DNA from: GCA-2686765 sp036012725
GTDB lineage: Bacteria > Pseudomonadota > Alphaproteobacteria > Rhodospirillales > 2-02-FULL-58-16
Direction: 5' to 3'
NCBI GenBank assembly: GCA_036012725.1
Contig: DASCPW010000064.1
Span: 1 to 32,709, forward strand
DNA length: 32,709 nt
Shown here in pieces: positions 1 to 7,515 of the stretch; position 1 is the stretch's first letter, and each line of letters opens with the position of its first letter. The translations under genes were made by a program, and so were the position numbers. The notes under the pieces are model-generated. The model was given only the letters and a program-made list of their open reading frames with translations, was not told where the DNA came from and did no database searches.

Positions 1-57
1 CTTACGAAAAAAATGCTCCAAAATTTTTACTAAATTTTTTACTAAAAGGTACTTATT

Positions 58-99
58 AAGATCAAGGGGTTAGCCGTTTCCAGCTAAGCCCTTGATCTT
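58..99 (-). terminator. Strong hairpin downstream of tRNA-Pro, probable terminator
   Basis: An 11-bp perfect stem (58-68 with 89-99) continues after one mismatch as a further 5-bp stem (70-74 with 83-87) around an 8-nt loop. It begins 3 nt past the CCA end of the tRNA on the minus strand. The sequence after it on that strand is T/A-rich (TTAATAAG, then CTTTT) but has no clean U-tract, so it could also be an RNA-processing or stability hairpin. Its position makes the tRNA transcript the obvious target. Confidence 0.6.
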
Positions 100-101
100 A
101 T

Positions 102-178
102 TGGTCGGAGCGATAGGATTTGAACCTACGACCCCTACACCCCCAGTGTAGTGCGCTACCAGACTGCGCCACGCTCCG
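102..178 (-). tRNA. tRNA-Pro (anticodon GGG)
   Basis: Read on the minus strand this gives a full 77-nt cloverleaf. The acceptor CGGAGCG pairs with CGCTCCG, the D-arm contains TGGTAGCGCA, and the anticodon stem CTACA/TGTAG encloses the loop CTGGGGG (anticodon GGG, proline). The T-arm contains GGTTCAAATCC, and an A discriminator is followed by an encoded CCA end (102-104). It decodes CCC/CCU. It lies 69 nt downstream of the MerR-type gene, a frequent arrangement next to ihfA in alphaproteobacteria. A promoter-like element sits directly upstream and a hairpin directly downstream, so it is probably its own transcription unit. Confidence 0.97.
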
Positions 179-188
179 TTTATCGTTT

Positions 189-218
189 TATATACGCACC
201 CGCGCCACTGCCAGGCAA
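189..218 (-). promoter_or_regulatory. Candidate sigma-70 promoter for tRNA-Pro
   Basis: On the minus strand, TTGCCT (213-218) and TATATA (189-194) are separated by 18 nt, and the -10 ends about 10 nt before the tRNA 5' end. This would give a very short leader. Assigned by resemblance to the consensus only. Confidence 0.4.
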
Positions 219-247
219 TATACGTAAATTAGCGGACGCGGGCCCGG

Positions 248-706
248 TCAGCCCGTGGAATTGTTCAAAAGGCCGCGGATTACCTCCAGTTCCTCGAGCA
301 CCGCCTGCAATTCGGCGCGTTGGGAGTCCCTGAGGCCGCTATTCTCATTCTCGATGCCGTCAACCCCACCTTGGCTGGCGGCGATCTTGGCGCTGTTTTG
401 ACGCAGCAGTTTCTGCACACCCTTGATGGTGTAGCCGTCATTGTAGAGTAGATCGCGGATGCGGCGCAGCAGCGCTAACTCCTCGGGCCGGTAATAACGC
501 CGTCCGCCGCCGCGTTTGAGCGGCCGGAGATGGGAAAACTTGGTTTCCCAGAATCTGAGTACGTGCTGGGGGAGTTCTAGTTCCCGGGCAACTTCGCTGA
601 TGGTCCAGAATGCTTCCGCCGACTTACCGCCGCGCCGCCCGTCCCGCGATCCGCCAACGACGAGGTCGGGGGAAGACGAGGCCGCCTTTGCGGAAGCTGG
701 CACCAT
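248..706 (-). CDS. MerR-family transcriptional regulator
   Basis: This 152-aa protein has a MerR-type winged helix at about residues 32-100: WTISEVARELEL is the recognition helix, followed by the family-typical RFWE, the wing GGGRRYYRPEE and the DGYTIKGVQKLL helix. After it come a short linker and a predicted C-terminal dimerisation helix (about 125-148) rich in E and L. There is no cysteine-rich metal or ligand domain, so the effector cannot be guessed. The first 30 residues are low-complexity A/S/G and probably disordered. The only methionine is residue 1 (ATG at 706). It starts 2 nt after the ihfA stop and is therefore almost certainly co-transcribed with ihfA. A MerR-like gene next to ihfA is a recurrent alphaproteobacterial pairing, but its targets are not known to me. 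Confidence 0.9.
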   Translation of the reverse strand: MVPASAKAASSSPDLVVGGSRDGRRGGKSAEAFWTISEVARELELPQHVLRFWETKFSHLRPLKRGGGRRYYRPEELALLRRIRDLLYNDGYTIKGVQKLLRQNSAKIAASQGGVDGIENENSGLRDSQRAELQAVLEELEVIRGLLNNSTG

Positions 707-708
707 AA

Positions 709-1023
709 TCAGCTAGTCGCTCCAAACCGCTTTGCCCCGTTAATCCGTTTTTTGAGAAGCTGCGAGGGACGGAAAACGAGCACCTTGCGCGGCAGGATCG
801 GGACTTCCTCGCCGGTTTTCGGATTGCGGCCAATCCGTTGCCTTTTCTGGCGTACTGAGAAACTGCCGAATGATGAGATTTTTACACTTTCTCCGCGACC
901 CAGGGATTCGCCGATATGGTTCAAAACGGATTCGACCAAATCAGCCGATTCGTTACGTGACAAGCCAACTTCCTGATATACGGCCTTGCCAAGCCCCGCG
1001 CGGGTGATGGTTCTCCCAGCCAT
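709..1023 (-). CDS. ihfA: Integration host factor subunit alpha
   Basis: IHF-alpha forms a heterodimer with IHF-beta that bends DNA sharply at specific sites in promoters, origins and recombination sites. The protein is 104 aa, the usual size. It shows the HU/IHF fold: TITRAGLGKAVYQEVGLSR helices, the KISSFGSFSVRQK strand pair, and the DNA-inserting arm GRNPKTGEEVPI with its intercalating proline, ending in FRPSQLLKKRIN. The ATG at 1023 is chosen because AAGGAGGG lies 5 nt upstream and the alternative start at 1113 adds 30 unrelated residues. It follows fabH after a 94-nt gap and is followed by the MerR gene after 2 nt. The alpha rather than beta assignment rests on the arm sequence and on the fabH/MerR context. 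Confidence 0.96.
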   Translation of the reverse strand: MAGRTITRAGLGKAVYQEVGLSRNESADLVESVLNHIGESLGRGESVKISSFGSFSVRQKRQRIGRNPKTGEEVPILPRKVLVFRPSQLLKKRINGAKRFGATS

Positions 1024-1117
1024 GTCAGCCCTCCTTGGTTTTCGCTCGGTCAAAGGGTATCGCCAGGGAAGAATTGCGTCAATATTAAAGGGATTTCCTT
1101 TTACCGGCGGCACCTTG

Positions 1118-2092
1118 TTACCAGCGGACCAGGCTCGCTCCCCAGGTCATGCCGGCGCCCATGGCTTCCATCAGCACCAAATGCCCAGGGCGAATGCGCC
1201 CGTCGCCGAGCGCTTCGTCAAGGGCCAAGGGAATCGAGGCAGCGGAGGTATTGGCGTGGCGGTCGATGGTGACGACGACGCGCTCGGCCGGAAGCCCCAG
1301 TTTGCGAGCGGTGCTCTCGAGAATGCGCTTGTTGGCTTGGTGCGGCACCAGCCAGTCGATGTCGCCGATGGTCAGGCCGTTGGCTTTCAGGGCCTCGAGG
1401 GTGACGTCGGCGAGATTGGCGACGGCATGCTTGAAAACCTCGCGTCCGGACATCTTAACGGTGCCGACGGTCTGGGTCGACGACGGCCCGCCGTCAACAA
1501 AAAGCAGTTTTCTCTGACGTCCGTCGGAATGTAGGTGAAACGATAATATGCCCCGCTTTTGGCCGCCGTCGCCGGCCTCGCCGGCGCGTACGACGACGGC
1601 GCCGGCGCCGTCGCCAAAAAGGATGCAGGTGGAACGGTCCCGCCAATCGATGATCCTTGAGAATGTCTCGGCACCAAGGACGAGCGCCGTCTTGGCCTGA
1701 TCAGTGCGGATGAAGCTGTCGGCGGTGGAAAGAGCAAAAAGAAAGCCGGTGCACACGGCTTGGACGTCGAAGGCGGCGCCATGCCTGATGTCGAGTAAGG
1801 CCTGTACCTTGGTGGCGGTGGCCGGAAAGGTGTTGTCCGGCGTTGTCGTCGCCAGCACGATCAGGTCGATCTCTTCGGCACCGATGGCGGCGGATTTGAG
1901 CGCCCGGCGCGCCGCTTGGTAGGCGAGATCGGAGGTCAGTTCGCCTTCGGCGGCAATGTGGCGTTGGCGGATTCCGGTGCGCACGGTAATCCACTCGTCG
2001 CTGGTGTCGAGCTCGCGGGCAAGCTCATCGTTGGTGAGAACGCGTTCGGGTAGATAAGACCCGCAGCCGATGACCCGGGAGTATGGGGCCAT
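1118..2092 (-). CDS. fabH: 3-oxoacyl-ACP synthase III (KAS III)
   Basis: FabH starts fatty-acid synthesis in the cytoplasm by condensing acetyl-CoA (or another acyl-CoA) with malonyl-ACP. The 324-aa length is standard. The catalytic triad is visible as C114 in QAVCTGF, H251 in VPHQANKRI and N281 in NTSAAS, and the GDGAGAVV loop is at about 160-167. The terminal GASLVRW matches the family end. The ATG at 2092 shares one base with the plsX stop (TGATG), so the two are translationally coupled. PlsX and FabH both act at the acyl-ACP branch point, which explains the conserved rpmF-plsX-fabH order. Confidence 0.97.
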   Translation of the reverse strand: MAPYSRVIGCGSYLPERVLTNDELARELDTSDEWITVRTGIRQRHIAAEGELTSDLAYQAARRALKSAAIGAEEIDLIVLATTTPDNTFPATATKVQALLDIRHGAAFDVQAVCTGFLFALSTADSFIRTDQAKTALVLGAETFSRIIDWRDRSTCILFGDGAGAVVVRAGEAGDGGQKRGILSFHLHSDGRQRKLLFVDGGPSSTQTVGTVKMSGREVFKHAVANLADVTLEALKANGLTIGDIDWLVPHQANKRILESTARKLGLPAERVVVTIDRHANTSAASIPLALDEALGDGRIRPGHLVLMEAMGAGMTWGASLVRW

Positions 2093-3135
2093 CAGCCGGC
2101 GGCGGCCCGGCGGCCGTCATGCGGTTCCATGCAGAGCTGCGCGAAATCTTTTTTGATGCCTTCGTTGACGCCGTCGGCGATCAACTCCACCGCCACATGG
2201 ATGGCGTTGGCGAAGCCCAAGGCGTCGGTGCCGCCGTGGCTCTTGACGCAAATGCCGTTGAGGCCCAGGAACATGGCGCCGTTATAGTGGCGGGGATCAA
2301 GGCGCCTGCTAAAAGTATTGAGGGCGGGTCTGGCGAGCAACGCTCCGAGTCGCGCCAGGGGCGTACTCGCCAGCGCCTCTTTCAGGTAAGCAGCGACAAG
2401 CTTAACCGTGCCCTCGGTGGTTTTCAAAGCAATGTTGCCGGTGAATCCATCGGTTACGACGACGTCGACGGTGCCGGCACCGATGTCGTCGCCTTCGACG
2501 AACCCGGAGAATTTAATGGGCAGGTTGGTGTCCTGAAGGATGAGGGATGCTCCCCGGACAGCGACATTGCCTTTCGGCCCCTCGGCGCCGATGTTGAGGA
2601 TGCCGACGGATGGCTTGTCAAGACCAAGGACATGGCGTGCGAAAACCTCCCCCATGACCGCGAACTGCACCAGATTGTCGGCGTCGCACCCGACGTTGGC
2701 GCCCAAATCGAGCATCACCGATTCTCCAAGCAAGGTCGGATAACAGGTGGCGATGGCCGGACGGCCGATTCCGGGCAGGGTTTTGAGCACAAACTTAGCC
2801 ATGGCCATCAGGGCGCCGGTGTTGCCGGCCGAGACAACGCCCGCCGCCTGGCCGCTGGCGACGGCGTTGATGGCCAGACGCATACTGGAGTTTTTTCCTG
2901 AACGCAGGGCCGTTCCCGGCTTTTGGTCGTTGGTGATCACCTCGTCCGTGTGATGAATCCACGCAACGGCCTTAACGCGCGGAAACCTCTCGACAATCGC
3001 CGTCAACTGCGTTTCATCGCCGAAGAGTAGAAAATCCACGTCCGGATGGCGATCCAGGGCCCTATCAATCCCTTCCACAATTACAAGCGGGGCGTCATCG
3101 CCGCCCATGGCGTCAAGGGATAGCGTCAAGCGCAT
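2092..3135 (-). CDS. plsX: Phosphate acyltransferase PlsX
   Basis: PlsX converts acyl-ACP and phosphate to acyl-phosphate, the donor for PlsY in phosphatidic acid synthesis; it is a peripheral membrane enzyme. The 347-aa protein opens with the hallmark LSLDAMGGDDAP and contains VSAGNTGALMA, DLGANVGCDADNL, NIGAEGPKGN and VVTDGFTGNIALKTTEG, all core PlsX motifs. The ATG at 3135 is preferred, but an in-frame TTG two codons upstream (3141) is better spaced from the AAGGA at about 3151-3155, so the start is uncertain by two residues. It lies 44 nt downstream of rpmF and is coupled to fabH through a one-base overlap. Confidence 0.96.
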   Translation of the reverse strand: MRLTLSLDAMGGDDAPLVIVEGIDRALDRHPDVDFLLFGDETQLTAIVERFPRVKAVAWIHHTDEVITNDQKPGTALRSGKNSSMRLAINAVASGQAAGVVSAGNTGALMAMAKFVLKTLPGIGRPAIATCYPTLLGESVMLDLGANVGCDADNLVQFAVMGEVFARHVLGLDKPSVGILNIGAEGPKGNVAVRGASLILQDTNLPIKFSGFVEGDDIGAGTVDVVVTDGFTGNIALKTTEGTVKLVAAYLKEALASTPLARLGALLARPALNTFSRRLDPRHYNGAMFLGLNGICVKSHGGTDALGFANAIHVAVELIADGVNEGIKKDFAQLCMEPHDGRRAAAG

Positions 3136-3179
3136 AGACAAAAGGTAATGGTCCTTTAAGGGCCGTTACGGATTGAAGG

Positions 3180-3365
3180 TCAGGCGGCGTCGCCCATATC
3201 CATGACCTCGCGGTTGTCGTAGTGGCCACAGGACAGGCAAATATGGTGCGGTCGTTTGAGTTCACCGCAATTCGGACATTCCTCGTACGCCGCCGTTTTA
3301 AGCGCATCATGGGAGCGGCGCATGTCGCGGCGCGACCTGGAAATCTTTTTCTTCGGGACAGCCAT
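3180..3365 (-). CDS. rpmF: 50S ribosomal protein L32
   Basis: This 61-aa protein begins MAVPKKKISRSRRDMRRSHD, the diagnostic L32 N-terminus. It keeps a four-cysteine zinc ribbon (CPNCGE and CLSCGHY), so it is the zinc-binding form rather than the zinc-free paralogue. The ATG at 3365 has GAGGAAGG about 8 nt upstream; a longer reading from 3443 adds unrelated residues. The neighbouring YceD-like gene upstream and plsX downstream are its classical partners, coupling ribosome and membrane-lipid synthesis. A possible promoter lies at 3435-3463. Confidence 0.97.
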   Translation of the reverse strand: MAVPKKKISRSRRDMRRSHDALKTAAYEECPNCGELKRPHHICLSCGHYDNREVMDMGDAA

Positions 3366-3434
3366 AATCAAATACCTTCCTCGGGATCGCCCTCTTCCGC
3401 AAAACAGCTCGGAGAATGTCAGGGAACGGAAACT

Positions 3435-3463
3435 AAAATACACATCATTGAGTGATGGGGCAA
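3435..3463 (-). promoter_or_regulatory. Candidate promoter upstream of rpmF
   Basis: On the minus strand, TTGCCC (3458-3463) and TATTTT (3435-3440) are 17 nt apart, each matching 4 of 6 consensus bases. The spacer holds a small inverted repeat (CATCA...TGATG). It lies in the 108-nt gap between the YceD-like gene and rpmF and could drive rpmF-plsX-fabH-ihfA. It rests on consensus resemblance alone. Confidence 0.3.
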
Positions 3464-3473
3464 ACCGCTAAAC

Positions 3474-4013
3474 TTACTTGGCTGATAATTTTTTTTTCAG
3501 CTTGGCGAGAGCCGCGAACGAGCCTTCGCCGCCACCGCCGCTGGAATAGCCGGCGAAAGCAGCGTCCTTGAGGCGCGGGAACGGGTCCAATTCCAGCGCC
3601 AAGTGTTCGGCGGCGACCTCGCCCAGATCGATGGTGTCGGCCCTGAGGGGCTCGGGAAAATCCTCTTCTTCGGCCAGCGGATCGATGTCGATTTCGGCGC
3701 TTGCCCCGAATTCCTGGCGGTGTTCATAAAGCCGCTCAAAGGTTGCTTCGATGTGGGATTCGACTGGTTTGAGACTGACCACGCAAAGCTGGGTGAGTTG
3801 GGCGGCGAGGCTGCCCTTGGCGCTGATGGTGCCGCCGGCGGTGGGCATAAGAAGGATGCGGGCCGTCAATGCTTCCAGGGACAGCAGGCCGAACCGCTTG
3901 GACAAGACTTGCCTTTCCAGGGCAGCGGCCTCGATTTCGAAGGTTTCACCCTCGTCTGGTAGGTTTTCCACCAAGACGGGACGAGAGAATTCGGGGGTGA
4001 GAGGTTTTTTCAC
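3474..4013 (-). CDS. YceD-like DUF177 protein
   Basis: This 179-aa protein resembles the DUF177/YceD family, whose genes typically sit directly before rpmF; in some bacteria and plants the family is linked to 23S rRNA metabolism. Visible are a central LTQLCVVSLKPV segment (the family's single conserved cysteine region), the acidic stretch DIDPLAEEEDFPEPL and a DTIDLGEVAAEHLALELDPFPR block that is very typical of the family. The tail is glycine-rich and then lysine-rich. The start is GTG at 4013, and it overlaps the chaperone stop by 4 nt (GTGA), so the two are translationally coupled. Its molecular function here is inferred only from family and context. Confidence 0.9.
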   Translation of the reverse strand: MKKPLTPEFSRPVLVENLPDEGETFEIEAAALERQVLSKRFGLLSLEALTARILLMPTAGGTISAKGSLAAQLTQLCVVSLKPVESHIEATFERLYEHRQEFGASAEIDIDPLAEEEDFPEPLRADTIDLGEVAAEHLALELDPFPRLKDAAFAGYSSGGGGEGSFAALAKLKKKLSAK

Positions 4014-4567
4014 GCCGTCCCCTCTTCCGCCGTTCCAGCCGGTGCCGGACCGAAGGCGACCTGACCCGTCAACAGTTGATCGAGGCTGGTGTCGTCGAGG
4101 GCGGCCGCCTCCCGTCTGAGATACAGGGTAAGGCGTGCCACATCCGCGGCCCTAGGGGTTGCGGCAGCGAACAGATTGCGCCTGAGGGCCTGGTCAAGGC
4201 CGTCGCCGGCCAGACCATTCTCGTAAACTTTGATACGGCCATAAAGGGCCGCCGCCATGGCCTTGATGCGTTTGCCGACGCCCAGGTCTCCGGTTCCCAT
4301 TTCCCGTAAATTCTCGTCCATGTCGGTAAACATAATATCGAACACGGCCTGGGCCAAATCCGCCGTTTGTTGGTGGTCCTGTTTGAGCCGGCGCAAAAGC
4401 AAGAATGCGTGCAAGGCAATCATCTCGAAGCGGCCATCGACGGTATCGGGGACGCCACAGCCTAGATAAAATTCAGGACGCCTTGCCTGCTTGACAAGAG
4501 CGACATAGAGCGCGCGCGCGTGCTTATCACGCTGGGATTCGGGCAATCGTCGCCAAAAGTTCGCCAT
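4010..4567 (-). CDS. Ubiquinol-cytochrome c chaperone (CBP3/UQCC1-like)
   Basis: The family helps assemble cytochrome b into the bc1 complex. The protein is 185 aa from the chosen ATG at 4567 (MANFWRRLPES). The core matches the family: ARALYVALVKQARRPEFY, GVPDTVDGRFEMIALHAFLLLRRL, TADLAQAVFDIMFTDMDENL, then REMGTGDLGVGKRIKAMA and the YGRIKVYENGL helix. An upstream ATG at 4606 would add 13 residues; neither start has a good ribosome binding site, so the N-terminus is uncertain. It is first in its transcript, divergent from bamE, and overlaps the YceD-like gene by 4 nt. Its presence implies a bc1-type respiratory chain. Confidence 0.9.
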   Translation of the reverse strand: MANFWRRLPESQRDKHARALYVALVKQARRPEFYLGCGVPDTVDGRFEMIALHAFLLLRRLKQDHQQTADLAQAVFDIMFTDMDENLREMGTGDLGVGKRIKAMAAALYGRIKVYENGLAGDGLDQALRRNLFAAATPRAADVARLTLYLRREAAALDDTSLDQLLTGQVAFGPAPAGTAEEGTA

Positions 4568-4665
4568 CACCACCCGCCGCCACGCCGGGCCCCTCTCGAG
4601 TTCCATCCGGAGATTGACAGATCACCCGCCAAAGTGCGAACTTGCAAGGCAACCATGATCATTTC

Positions 4666-4679
4666 CGCCTTGTAAGGCG
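4666..4679. repeat. Short palindrome in the bamE/chaperone divergent promoter region
   Basis: A 14-nt near-perfect palindrome (CGCCTTGTAAGGCG) lies between the two divergent genes, and a related TTGCAAGGC half occurs about 20 nt to the left. The placement would suit an operator, but no regulator can be named. Confidence 0.35.
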
Positions 4680-4715
4680 AGTCACACCTTTCAAGCAGAC
4701 TTGACGCCACTAAAA

Positions 4716-5213
4716 ATGCGTAAGCGCCTTCTTTCAAGTTATTTATCTCCAGCGGTGGCCGCCTTGGCCATCGTCCTCGCCGCTTGTTCGTCCCGCCTGG
4801 ATACCCGCGGCAACCTTCCCAATCCGGAATTGCTGTCGGAAATCAAACCCGGCCAACACAACCGCGAGCAAGTGGAGCGGATTCTTGGTTCGCCGTCCAG
4901 CATTGCTGTTTTCGGCCAGGAAACTTGGCTTTACGTTAGCAAGATGACTGAAACCTTGGCCTTTTTCGCGCCCAAGGTTAGCGAACGCAAGGTGGTTGTC
5001 CTCCGCTTTGATTCTAAAGGTGTCGTCGCCGATATCAGCACCCTTGGCCGTGAGCACGGCCAGTTGATCCAGCCGGTTGAGCGGGAAACCCCCACCGCCG
5101 GCAACGAGATCGGGTTCTTCGACCAGATTATCGGCAATATGTCCCGTTACAAGCATCGCAACGCGGAAGACGAGGGTTCCACTTCTAAATCCACGACGCC
5201 GTCACCTTACTAA
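4716..5213 (+). CDS. bamE: Outer membrane protein assembly factor BamE (SmpA/OmlA lipoprotein)
   Basis: BamE is a small lipoprotein of the beta-barrel assembly machinery at the inner face of the outer membrane. From the ATG at 4716 the protein has 165 aa, with a lipoprotein signal peptide (MRKRLL..., a hydrophobic run, then the lipobox LAAC with C24). The SmpA/OmlA domain follows at about residues 38-110: IKPGQHNREQVERILGSPSS is the characteristic helix-turn, followed by TWLYVS and the strand VVVLRFDSKGVV. A TTG five codons upstream (4701) is a poorer start. The polar C-terminal 40 residues look disordered. Its stop lies only 19 nt from the convergent hppA stop, with no obvious terminator between them. 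Confidence 0.93.
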   Translation: MRKRLLSSYLSPAVAALAIVLAACSSRLDTRGNLPNPELLSEIKPGQHNREQVERILGSPSSIAVFGQETWLYVSKMTETLAFFAPKVSERKVVVLRFDSKGVVADISTLGREHGQLIQPVERETPTAGNEIGFFDQIIGNMSRYKHRNAEDEGSTSKSTTPSPY

Positions 5214-5232
5214 AACGCCGTCAGCAACGCCT

Positions 5233-7326
5233 TTACACCAACATCGCCAGCATCAGAATGGCAACAATGTTGATGATCTTGATCATCGGGTTGATGGCCG
5301 GACCGGCGGTGTCCTTGTAGGGATCGCCAACGGTGTCGCCGGTGACCGCCGCCATGTGGGCGGCGGAGCCCTTGCCGCCGTGCGCCCCTTCCTCGACCAG
5401 CTTTTTGGTGTTATCCCAGGCGCCGCCGCCGGAGGTCATCGAGATGGCAACGAAAATGCCGGTGACGATGGTGCCGACCAGCAGTGCCCCGACCGCCGTG
5501 AACGCCTCCGCCTGACCGACAAAAAGGGAAATGACGCCGTACATTACCAGCGGCGCCAGCACCGGCAAAAGCGAAGGCACGATCATTTCCTTGATCGCCG
5601 TCTTGGTCAGCATATCGACGCAGTGGCCGTACTCGGGCTTGGCGGTGCCCTCGAGAAGGCCGGAAATTTCCTTGAACTGGCGGCGCACTTCGTTGACTAC
5701 CTCGCCGCCGGCGCGGCCCACCGCTTTCATCCCTAAAGCGCCGAACAGAAATGGCAACAGCCCACCTATGAACAAGCCGATGATCACGAACGGGTCCTGT
5801 AGCAAAAAGGTGATCTCCAGGTCCGGAAAATAGTGGTCGAGATCCTTGGTGTAAGCGGCGAACAGCACCAGAGCGGCGAGCCCGGCCGAGCCGATGGCAT
5901 AGCCCTTGGTCACTGCCTTGGTGGTGTTACCGACGGCGTCCAAGGCGTCGGTGTGCTGGCGTACTTCCTTGGGAAGGTTGGCCATTTCGGCGATGCCACC
6001 GGCATTGTCGGTCACAGGCCCGTAAGCGTCCAGTGCCACCACCATGCCGGCGAGCGCCAACATGGTGGTGGCGGCGATGGCAAGCCCGAACAGGCCGGCG
6101 TTGAGATAGGCGACGGCGATGCCGGCGCAAATAACGACGACCGGCAGTGCCGTCGATTCCATGGCGATGGCGAGTCCTTGGATGATGTTGGTGGCGTGGC
6201 CGGTGGTCGAGGCTTCGGCGATGCTCATCACCGGCCGGTGATTGGTACCGGTGTAGTATTCGGTGATCCAGACGATCAGGCCGGTGACGACGAGGCCGGT
6301 GAGGGCGCAGACGAGCAGTTGCGCGCCGGTGAATGTGCAACCGGTATATGTGTGAGATACATCGAATCCGAGCAGCCAAAAAGTGAGAACCGCGATCAAC
6401 ACGGCCGAGATGGCGGCGCTGGCGATGAATCCCTTATAAAGTGCCCCCATAATGTTGTTGCTAGGGCCGAGTTTAACGAAGAAGGTGGCGGCGACCGAGG
6501 CGATGATGCAAACGGCGCCGATGGCCAACGGATAGATCATCATCGTTTCCTGCAACGGGCCGGTGAAGAAGATGGCCGCCAGCAGCATGGTGGCGACAAC
6601 GGTGACGGCATAGGTTTCGAACAGGTCGGCGGCCATGCCGGCGCAGTCGCCGACGTTGTCGCCGACGTTATCGGCGATGACCGCCGGATTGCGAGGATCA
6701 TCCTCGGGAATGCCGGCCTCGATCTTGCCCGAGAGGTCGGCGCCGACGTCGGCGCCCTTGGTAAAGATGCCGCCGCCCAAGCGGGCGAAAATGGAAATCA
6801 AGGAAGCGCCGAAACCAAGAGCGACGAGGGATTCCAGGAGATGGCGCATGCCGGCGGCGGAACCGGTATCGAGAATGTTGCGTAAGACGAGATAGTAGCC
6901 GCAAACGCCCAACAAGGCGAGGCCGACCACCAGCATGCCGGTGACGGCTCCGGACTTGAAAGCGATCCCTAAGGCCGGAGCAAGACCCTCCGAGCGGGCC
7001 GCTTCGGCGGTGCGTACGTTGGCGCGTACGGAAACGTTCATCCCGATATAGCCGGTGGCGGCCGAAAGAATGGCACCAATGAAATAACCGATGGCGACCG
7101 TCAAACCCAGGCGTAATCCCAAAAGTACACCAATGACGGCGCCGACTATGGCGACGGTACGGTATTGGCGGTTGAGATAAGCCCGCGCCCCTTCCTGCAC
7201 GGCGGTGGAGATTTCCCGCATGCGCTCATTTCCCACCGGCGCCGAGAGCACCGAACGAACAGCGTAGGCGCCGTAAAGGAGGGCAAGGATGCCGCAGCCA
7301 ATAATCATCAAGTACATGTTCGCCAT
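5233..7326 (-). CDS. hppA: K+-independent proton-pumping membrane pyrophosphatase
   Basis: This integral inner-membrane enzyme hydrolyses pyrophosphate and pumps protons. It has 697 aa with about 16 hydrophobic segments, normal for the family. Substrate and Mg-binding motifs are intact: FTKGADVGADLSGK (188-201), EDDPRNPAVIADNVGDNVGD (208-227), and near the C-terminus GDTVGDPYKDTAGPA. Residues K470 and T473 in GNTTKAVTKG are the signature of the potassium-independent subfamily; potassium-dependent enzymes have alanine at the lysine position. The ATG at 7326 has GAAGGAAG upstream. It is 190 nt downstream of thiL, with two hairpins between, so it is probably transcribed separately from the riboflavin cluster. 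Confidence 0.97.
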   Translation of the reverse strand: MANMYLMIIGCGILALLYGAYAVRSVLSAPVGNERMREISTAVQEGARAYLNRQYRTVAIVGAVIGVLLGLRLGLTVAIGYFIGAILSAATGYIGMNVSVRANVRTAEAARSEGLAPALGIAFKSGAVTGMLVVGLALLGVCGYYLVLRNILDTGSAAGMRHLLESLVALGFGASLISIFARLGGGIFTKGADVGADLSGKIEAGIPEDDPRNPAVIADNVGDNVGDCAGMAADLFETYAVTVVATMLLAAIFFTGPLQETMMIYPLAIGAVCIIASVAATFFVKLGPSNNIMGALYKGFIASAAISAVLIAVLTFWLLGFDVSHTYTGCTFTGAQLLVCALTGLVVTGLIVWITEYYTGTNHRPVMSIAEASTTGHATNIIQGLAIAMESTALPVVVICAGIAVAYLNAGLFGLAIAATTMLALAGMVVALDAYGPVTDNAGGIAEMANLPKEVRQHTDALDAVGNTTKAVTKGYAIGSAGLAALVLFAAYTKDLDHYFPDLEITFLLQDPFVIIGLFIGGLLPFLFGALGMKAVGRAGGEVVNEVRRQFKEISGLLEGTAKPEYGHCVDMLTKTAIKEMIVPSLLPVLAPLVMYGVISLFVGQAEAFTAVGALLVGTIVTGIFVAISMTSGGGAWDNTKKLVEEGAHGGKGSAAHMAAVTGDTVGDPYKDTAGPAINPMIKIINIVAILMLAMLV

Positions 7327-7393
7327 GCTATTAAACTTCCTTCTTCGTTGAAATTTCCCGCCGAGAATCAAGAAATAAAATAAAAGGCTTGCG

Positions 7394-7419
7394 GATTTGC
7401 GCCGCGGGCGGCGCAAATC
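7394..7419 (-). terminator. GC-rich hairpin between thiL and hppA
   Basis: A perfect 11-bp stem (7394-7404 with 7409-7419) encloses a 4-nt CGGG-type loop. On the minus strand it is followed within about 9 nt by CTTTTATTTTATTT, which makes it a plausible intrinsic terminator for the thiL transcript, about 100 nt past the thiL stop and upstream of hppA. Confidence 0.55.
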
Positions 7420-7430
7420 GGGGGGAAAAT

Positions 7431-7467
7431 GCCAGACTCCTGGCGAGAAAGCAACAGGAGTCTTGGC
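7431..7467 (-). terminator. Second hairpin between thiL and hppA
   Basis: A 12-bp stem (GCCAGACTCCTG with CAGGAGTCTTGGC, one bulged base) has a 12-nt loop and is followed on the minus strand by ATTTTCCCC. It is placed in tandem with the hairpin at 7394-7419 and may form a double terminator or protect the 3' end of the nusB-thiL message. Confidence 0.45.
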
Positions 7468-7515
7468 TACTTTTCACTCCCTCGCCCTCCCCCTGTTTTT
7501 TGCCGTCGGCCGGGT

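Noticed and set aside
5833..6885. 350-codon plus-strand open frame
   Set aside because: It lies entirely antisense to hppA, is Gly/Asp/His-rich in the way expected of antisense frames of GC-rich genes, and resembles no family.
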